NCBI RefSeq assembly: GCF_014648415.1
Contig: NZ_BMRB01000002.1
Coordinates: forward strand, 1,819,260 to 1,883,259
Source: Actinokineospora fastidiosa
GTDB lineage: Bacteria > Actinomycetota > Actinomycetes > Mycobacteriales > Pseudonocardiaceae
Length of the DNA: 64,000 nt
Direction of reading: 5' to 3'
Part shown: positions 61,199 to 64,000 of the stretch, piece after piece
Layout of the letters: every line of letters starts with the position of its first letter
How positions within the stretch are numbered: position 1 is the first letter of the stretch
Notes under the pieces: model-generated
Databases searched by the model: none
Told to the model about the DNA's origin: nothing
What the model saw: only the letters and a program-made list of their open reading frames with translations
Program-made: the position numbers and the translations under genes

Positions 61199-61555
61199 TC
61201 ATGACGGGTCGACCTGCCTTCTGTCCTTCACAGCGGCGCGGGAAGATCCCGCGCCTGCACGGCCTGCGATCCGGTCGATCTCCGACCGGAGGCCCTCGAC
61301 GCCGACCGCCCCCGGGGCCCGGAGGGCCCTGGGGAACGCGCGCCGCTTCTCGGCCTTGGCCAGACACTCGGGCTGGGGGTGTATCCACGCCCCCCGACCG
61401 GGCATCCGCCGCCGCGGGTCGGGGATGGCCTCCCCGTCCGCGAGCACCACTCGCAGCAGTTCCGTGTCCACCGCCCGGGTGCGGCATCCGACGCAGGTCC
61501 GCACCCGCTGGGCTGGACCGGGACGCGCGGAAACCGGTTCCGGACGATGAACCAC
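61199..61555 (-). CDS. ylxR: YlxR (DUF448) family protein
   Basis: This 118-residue protein has the RTCVGCRTRA block typical of YlxR, with the later GRGAWIHP and ECLAKAEKRRAF. The family binds RNA (RNase P RNA or rRNA) and is encoded between nusA and infB. The ATG at 61555 is used; the conserved part begins at residue 18. It lies 21 bp after nusA and 90 bp before infB. Confidence 0.93.
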   Translation of the reverse strand: MVHRPEPVSARPGPAQRVRTCVGCRTRAVDTELLRVVLADGEAIPDPRRRMPGRGAWIHPQPECLAKAEKRRAFPRALRAPGAVGVEGLRSEIDRIAGRAGAGSSRAAVKDRRQVDPS

Positions 61556-61576
61556 GGGAAGTCTATCTCGTTTCGT

Positions 61577-62590
61577 TCAGTCAGCCGAACCGGATACCGG
61601 CCCGGCCTGGGCGCCCGCCGCCGCGTCGCTACGGATGTCGATGCGCCAGCCGGTCAGCCGGGCCGCCAGCCTGGCGTTCTGACCTTCTTTTCCGATGGCC
61701 AGGGACAGCTGGTAGTCCGGCACGACGACCCGCGCGGTCTTCGCGCGCTCGTCGACGACCGTGACAGAGACAACCTTCGCGGGCGACAGGGCATTCCCGA
61801 CGAAGGTCGCCGGGTCGTCCGACCAGTCGATGATGTCGATCTTCTCACCGGCCAGCTCGCTCATGACGTTGCGCACGCGCGCGCCCATCGGGCCGATGCA
61901 CGCGCCCTTGGCGTTGACGCCGGAGACCGTCGACCGCACGGCGATCTTCGAGCGGTGCCCGGCCTCGCGGGCGACCGCGGGGATCTCCACGGTGCCGTCG
62001 GCGATCTCGGGCACCTCCAGCGCGAACAGCCTGCGCACGAGGTTGGGGTGCGTGCGGGAGAGGGTGATCTGCGGGCCGCGCGCGGTGCGCGAGACGCCGA
62101 CGACGTAGCACTTGAGCCGCGCGCCGTGGGTGTAGGACTCACCGGGGACCTGCTCGACGGCGGGCAGCACGCCCTCGGTGTCGCCGACCTGGACCACGAC
62201 CATGCCGCGGGAGTTGGCCCGGGTGTCGCGCTGCACCACGCCCGCGACGATCTCGCCCTCCTTGGCAGCGAACTCGCCGTAGGTGCGCTCGTGCTCGGCG
62301 TCGCGCAGCCGCTGCAGGATGACCTGGCGGGCGGTGGTCGCGGCGATGCGGCCGAAGCCCTCGGGGGTGTCGTCCCACTCCTCGGCGACCTCGCCGTCGG
62401 GACCGGGGGTGAAGGCCAGCACCCGGACCACGCCGGTGCGCCGGTCGATGTCGATGCGGGCGTGCGGCTGGTGGCCGTCGGTGTGCTTGTACGCGGTGAG
62501 CAGGGCGGTCTCGATCGCCTCGATCACCGTCTCGAACGGGATGTCCTTGTCGCGCTCGATGGCCCGCAGCGCCGCGATGTCGACGTTCAC
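61577..62590 (-). CDS. nusA: Transcription termination/antitermination factor NusA
   Basis: NusA acts with RNA polymerase in pausing, termination and antitermination. The 337-residue protein has an N-terminal polymerase-binding domain, S1 (about 105-170) and two KH domains (KH2 with [21 protein letters not shown]), without the C-terminal acid repeats found in E. coli, as usual in actinobacteria. The GTG start overlaps the rimP stop by four bases. Confidence 0.97.
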   Translation of the reverse strand: MNVDIAALRAIERDKDIPFETVIEAIETALLTAYKHTDGHQPHARIDIDRRTGVVRVLAFTPGPDGEVAEEWDDTPEGFGRIAATTARQVILQRLRDAEHERTYGEFAAKEGEIVAGVVQRDTRANSRGMVVVQVGDTEGVLPAVEQVPGESYTHGARLKCYVVGVSRTARGPQITLSRTHPNLVRRLFALEVPEIADGTVEIPAVAREAGHRSKIAVRSTVSGVNAKGACIGPMGARVRNVMSELAGEKIDIIDWSDDPATFVGNALSPAKVVSVTVVDERAKTARVVVPDYQLSLAIGKEGQNARLAARLTGWRIDIRSDAAAGAQAGPVSGSAD

Positions 62591-63105
62591 CGCGCGTCCT
62601 CCTCCGTCCCGGACGCCCGACCCTCGAGCATCGCCATTTCCGCCACCGGCGGCTGTTTGAACTCCACCTCGACGACGGCCTTGGCCACGTCGGCGTAGCG
62701 CACCGCGCGCAGCGCGCCGTCGACCAGCATCTCGACCTCGTCCTCGCCCGCCGCGCCGACCCGCCCCACGAACTCGGGCCCCTCGTGCGGCCGGACCTTC
62801 ACCAGGCGCAGCCGTGCGCGCCGCCAGTGGCGCGGCCTGGTGAGCGGGCGGTCGGTGCCGGGCGAGGTGACTTCCAGGGTGTACGGGCCGCCGAGCACCG
62901 CGTCGTGCTCGTCGAGCACGGCGGAGACCGCGCGGCTGACCTCGGCGACCTCGTCGAGGCCGACGCCGTCGTCGCCGTCCACCACGACCTTGACCAGCCG
63001 CCTGCGGCCCGCCTGCTGCACGTCGAGCTGCTCGAGCTCGAAACCGGCTGCGGCGACGGCCTGGGCGACTATCGGCTCCAAGTCGCGTTCTTGCTGGTTG
63101 CCCAC
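62587..63105 (-). CDS. rimP: Ribosome maturation factor RimP
   Basis: RimP helps early 30S assembly. The 172-residue protein has the two RimP domains ([20 protein letters not shown], then [21 protein letters not shown]). It is the first gene of the rimP-nusA-ylxR-infB unit; the GTG start is at 63105. Upstream, at 63151-63174, is an inverted repeat. Confidence 0.95.
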   Translation of the reverse strand: MGNQQERDLEPIVAQAVAAAGFELEQLDVQQAGRRRLVKVVVDGDDGVGLDEVAEVSRAVSAVLDEHDAVLGGPYTLEVTSPGTDRPLTRPRHWRRARLRLVKVRPHEGPEFVGRVGAAGEDEVEMLVDGALRAVRYADVAKAVVEVEFKQPPVAEMAMLEGRASGTEEDAR

Positions 63106-63150
63106 GTGGACGGCGCCCCCTGTTTCTGGTCGGCCTTGCGGTTGTCGGCC

Positions 63151-63174
63151 GGTCGGCGGTACCGCACGCCGACC
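63151..63174. promoter_or_regulatory. Inverted repeat in the rimP/lipoprotein divergent region
   Basis: GGTCGGCG and CGCCGACC form an 8-bp inverted repeat around GTACCGCA, 45 bases upstream of rimP. It may be a leader hairpin or operator of the rimP-nusA operon; no more can be said. Confidence 0.35.
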
Positions 63175-63275
63175 GTGGTCGCCTAGCGTATCTCGCCCGC
63201 GCGGAGAGGGCCGCCGCAGGCGATCAACTCGTCTCCGGCATGGTCGGACTCGGCGACCTGGCAGGATGACTTTCC

Positions 63276-63740
63276 GTGAGGATCAACTCCGGCGTACCCC
63301 GGCGGACTGTGCTAGTGGGCGTCGCGCTCGGCGCGGCCGCGGGCTGCACGGACCCCGGCCCGCCGCCCCCGCCCGACCCGCTGGCCGCCCTGGCCGACCG
63401 CGCCCGCGCCGACGCCGCGCTGGCCACCGCGATCGCCTCGGCCGTGCCGTCGCTGGCCGAGGGCGCCGGGGAGGTGGCCAGGGTGCGCGGCGAGCACGCG
63501 ACCGCGTTGAAGGCCGAGGTGGAGCGCGAGCGGCCGCCGGTGTCGACGACCGCGTCCGCGCCGCCCACCACGCCGCCCGCGGCGCCCAAGGACGAGAAGG
63601 CCGCGCTGAAGGCGCTCACCGACGGGCTGACCGCGGCGCAGAAGGAGGCCGCAGGCCTGGTGCCCGCGCTGCCGAGGTACCGGGCCGGGCTGGTGGGATC
63701 GGTCACGGCGGCGTGCGCGAGTCTGCGGGAGGTGCTGTGA
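63276..63740 (+). CDS. Hypothetical lipoprotein
   Basis: This 154-residue protein has a basic, Tat-like lipoprotein signal (PRRTVLVGVALGAAAGC, cysteine at 24) followed by Pro- and Ala-rich helical text. The product is of unknown function. The last four bases overlap the start of the DUF4439 gene (GTGA), so the two are coupled; M. tuberculosis has a similar pair next to nusA. Confidence 0.75.
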   Translation: MRINSGVPRRTVLVGVALGAAAGCTDPGPPPPPDPLAALADRARADAALATAIASAVPSLAEGAGEVARVRGEHATALKAEVERERPPVSTTASAPPTTPPAAPKDEKAALKALTDGLTAAQKEAAGLVPALPRYRAGLVGSVTAACASLREVL

Positions 63741-64000
63741 GCCAGCCGGGGATGCCTCAGGAGACGGTGGCGGCCGTGCAGGCCGCGCTGGGTGCCGAGC
63801 ACGCGGCGTTGTGGGTGTACGGGCTAGTGAGCGCGTTCCTGCCCGCCGCGTACGACAAGGCGCTGCGCGAGGGGGTCGCCGAGCACCGCGAGCGGCGGGA
63901 CGCCACGGCCGAACTGCTGGCCGCGGCCGGGATCACCCCCGCGCCCGCCGAGGCCGCCTACGTCCCCCCGGAGCCGGTGGAGGACGAGGCGTCGGCCGCG
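63737..64000 (+). CDS. DUF4439 ferritin-like protein, cut by window end
   Basis: From the GTG at 63737, the visible 88 codons encode the start of a DUF4439 protein, a ferritin-like four-helix fold (LGAEHAALWVYGLVSAF with glutamate and histidine of the first helix; EHRERRDATAELL of the second). It is translationally coupled with the lipoprotein. The metal sites in the second half are not in the window. Confidence 0.85.
   Translation, partial: MSQPGMPQETVAAVQAALGAEHAALWVYGLVSAFLPAAYDKALREGVAEHRERRDATAELLAAAGITPAPAEAAYVPPEPVEDEASAA

Overview
The window is 64 kb of very GC-rich DNA (about 70% or more by eye) with many GTG starts, dense overlapping genes and typical actinobacterial families (DUF5753 XRE regulators, TIGR03085, DUF4439, CU044_5270, actinobacterial FtsK and RNase J). 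Gene order follows a conserved actinobacterial backbone: read from right to left it runs rimP-nusA-ylxR-infB-ylxP-rbfA, a sugar ABC transporter, a DinF-type MATE gene, truB, ribF, rpsO, pnp, an M16 peptidase, dapB, thyX, dapA, rnj, ftsK, and a stand-alone ArgA-like acetyltransferase. This is the same order as Rv2841c back to Rv2747 in Mycobacterium tuberculosis. The gene content suggests Pseudonocardiales (a Saccharothrix/Actinokineospora/Lentzea-like organism), but genus is an inference.

Layout. 1-2700: the start of a thiolase gene, the ArgA-like GNAT, a secreted phospholipase A2 and a DUF5684 membrane protein. 2814-7754: ftsK, a plsC-type acyltransferase and a GH13 alpha-glucosidase. 7863-9967: a two-gene cassette of intracellular-looking proteases, a metzincin and a trypsin-like protease with an adaptor-like N-terminal domain. 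This is the strongest candidate for an unusual system. 10365-15713: an EamA exporter, a SulP-carbonic anhydrase fusion and an SMC/Rad50-like ATPase with a CPVC hook. 15700-22376 (minus): thyX-ACT-kinase-TIGR03085-dapA-rnj-DUF1905-DUF6480, with several overlaps. 22527-31033: small accessory genes, including an orphan HicB-like protein with DUF4097, a YcaQ-type glycosylase, an XRE-DUF5753 regulator, an ECF sigma factor with a SnoaL-like tail, a secreted protein with an internal duplication, and RidA.

31044-38414 (minus) is the ribF...rpsO, pnp-M16-dapB block, with four-base overlaps that suggest translational coupling. 38521-40912 holds a sigma factor with its membrane partner and a secreted crystallin-like protein. 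40925-45086 holds truB, MFS, MATE and a divergent CGNR regulator. 45118-45500 is a noncoding block of imperfect tandem repeats just before cydAB (45675-48009). 48040-53323 (minus) is a complete carbohydrate ABC importer with its own ATPase and an alpha/beta hydrolase. 53592-56496 holds two lipoproteins, a deazaflavin-dependent oxidoreductase, a 34-residue membrane micropeptide and a zinc-type dehydrogenase with twin operators, next to a TetR gene joined to rbfA. 57256-63105 is the translation/transcription factor cluster. The window ends in a lipoprotein and a DUF4439 gene that runs off the edge.

No tRNA, rRNA, CRISPR array, insertion sequence or prophage was seen. Operators and terminators listed here come from inverted repeats read by eye. 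All function calls come from motif recognition without database searches.
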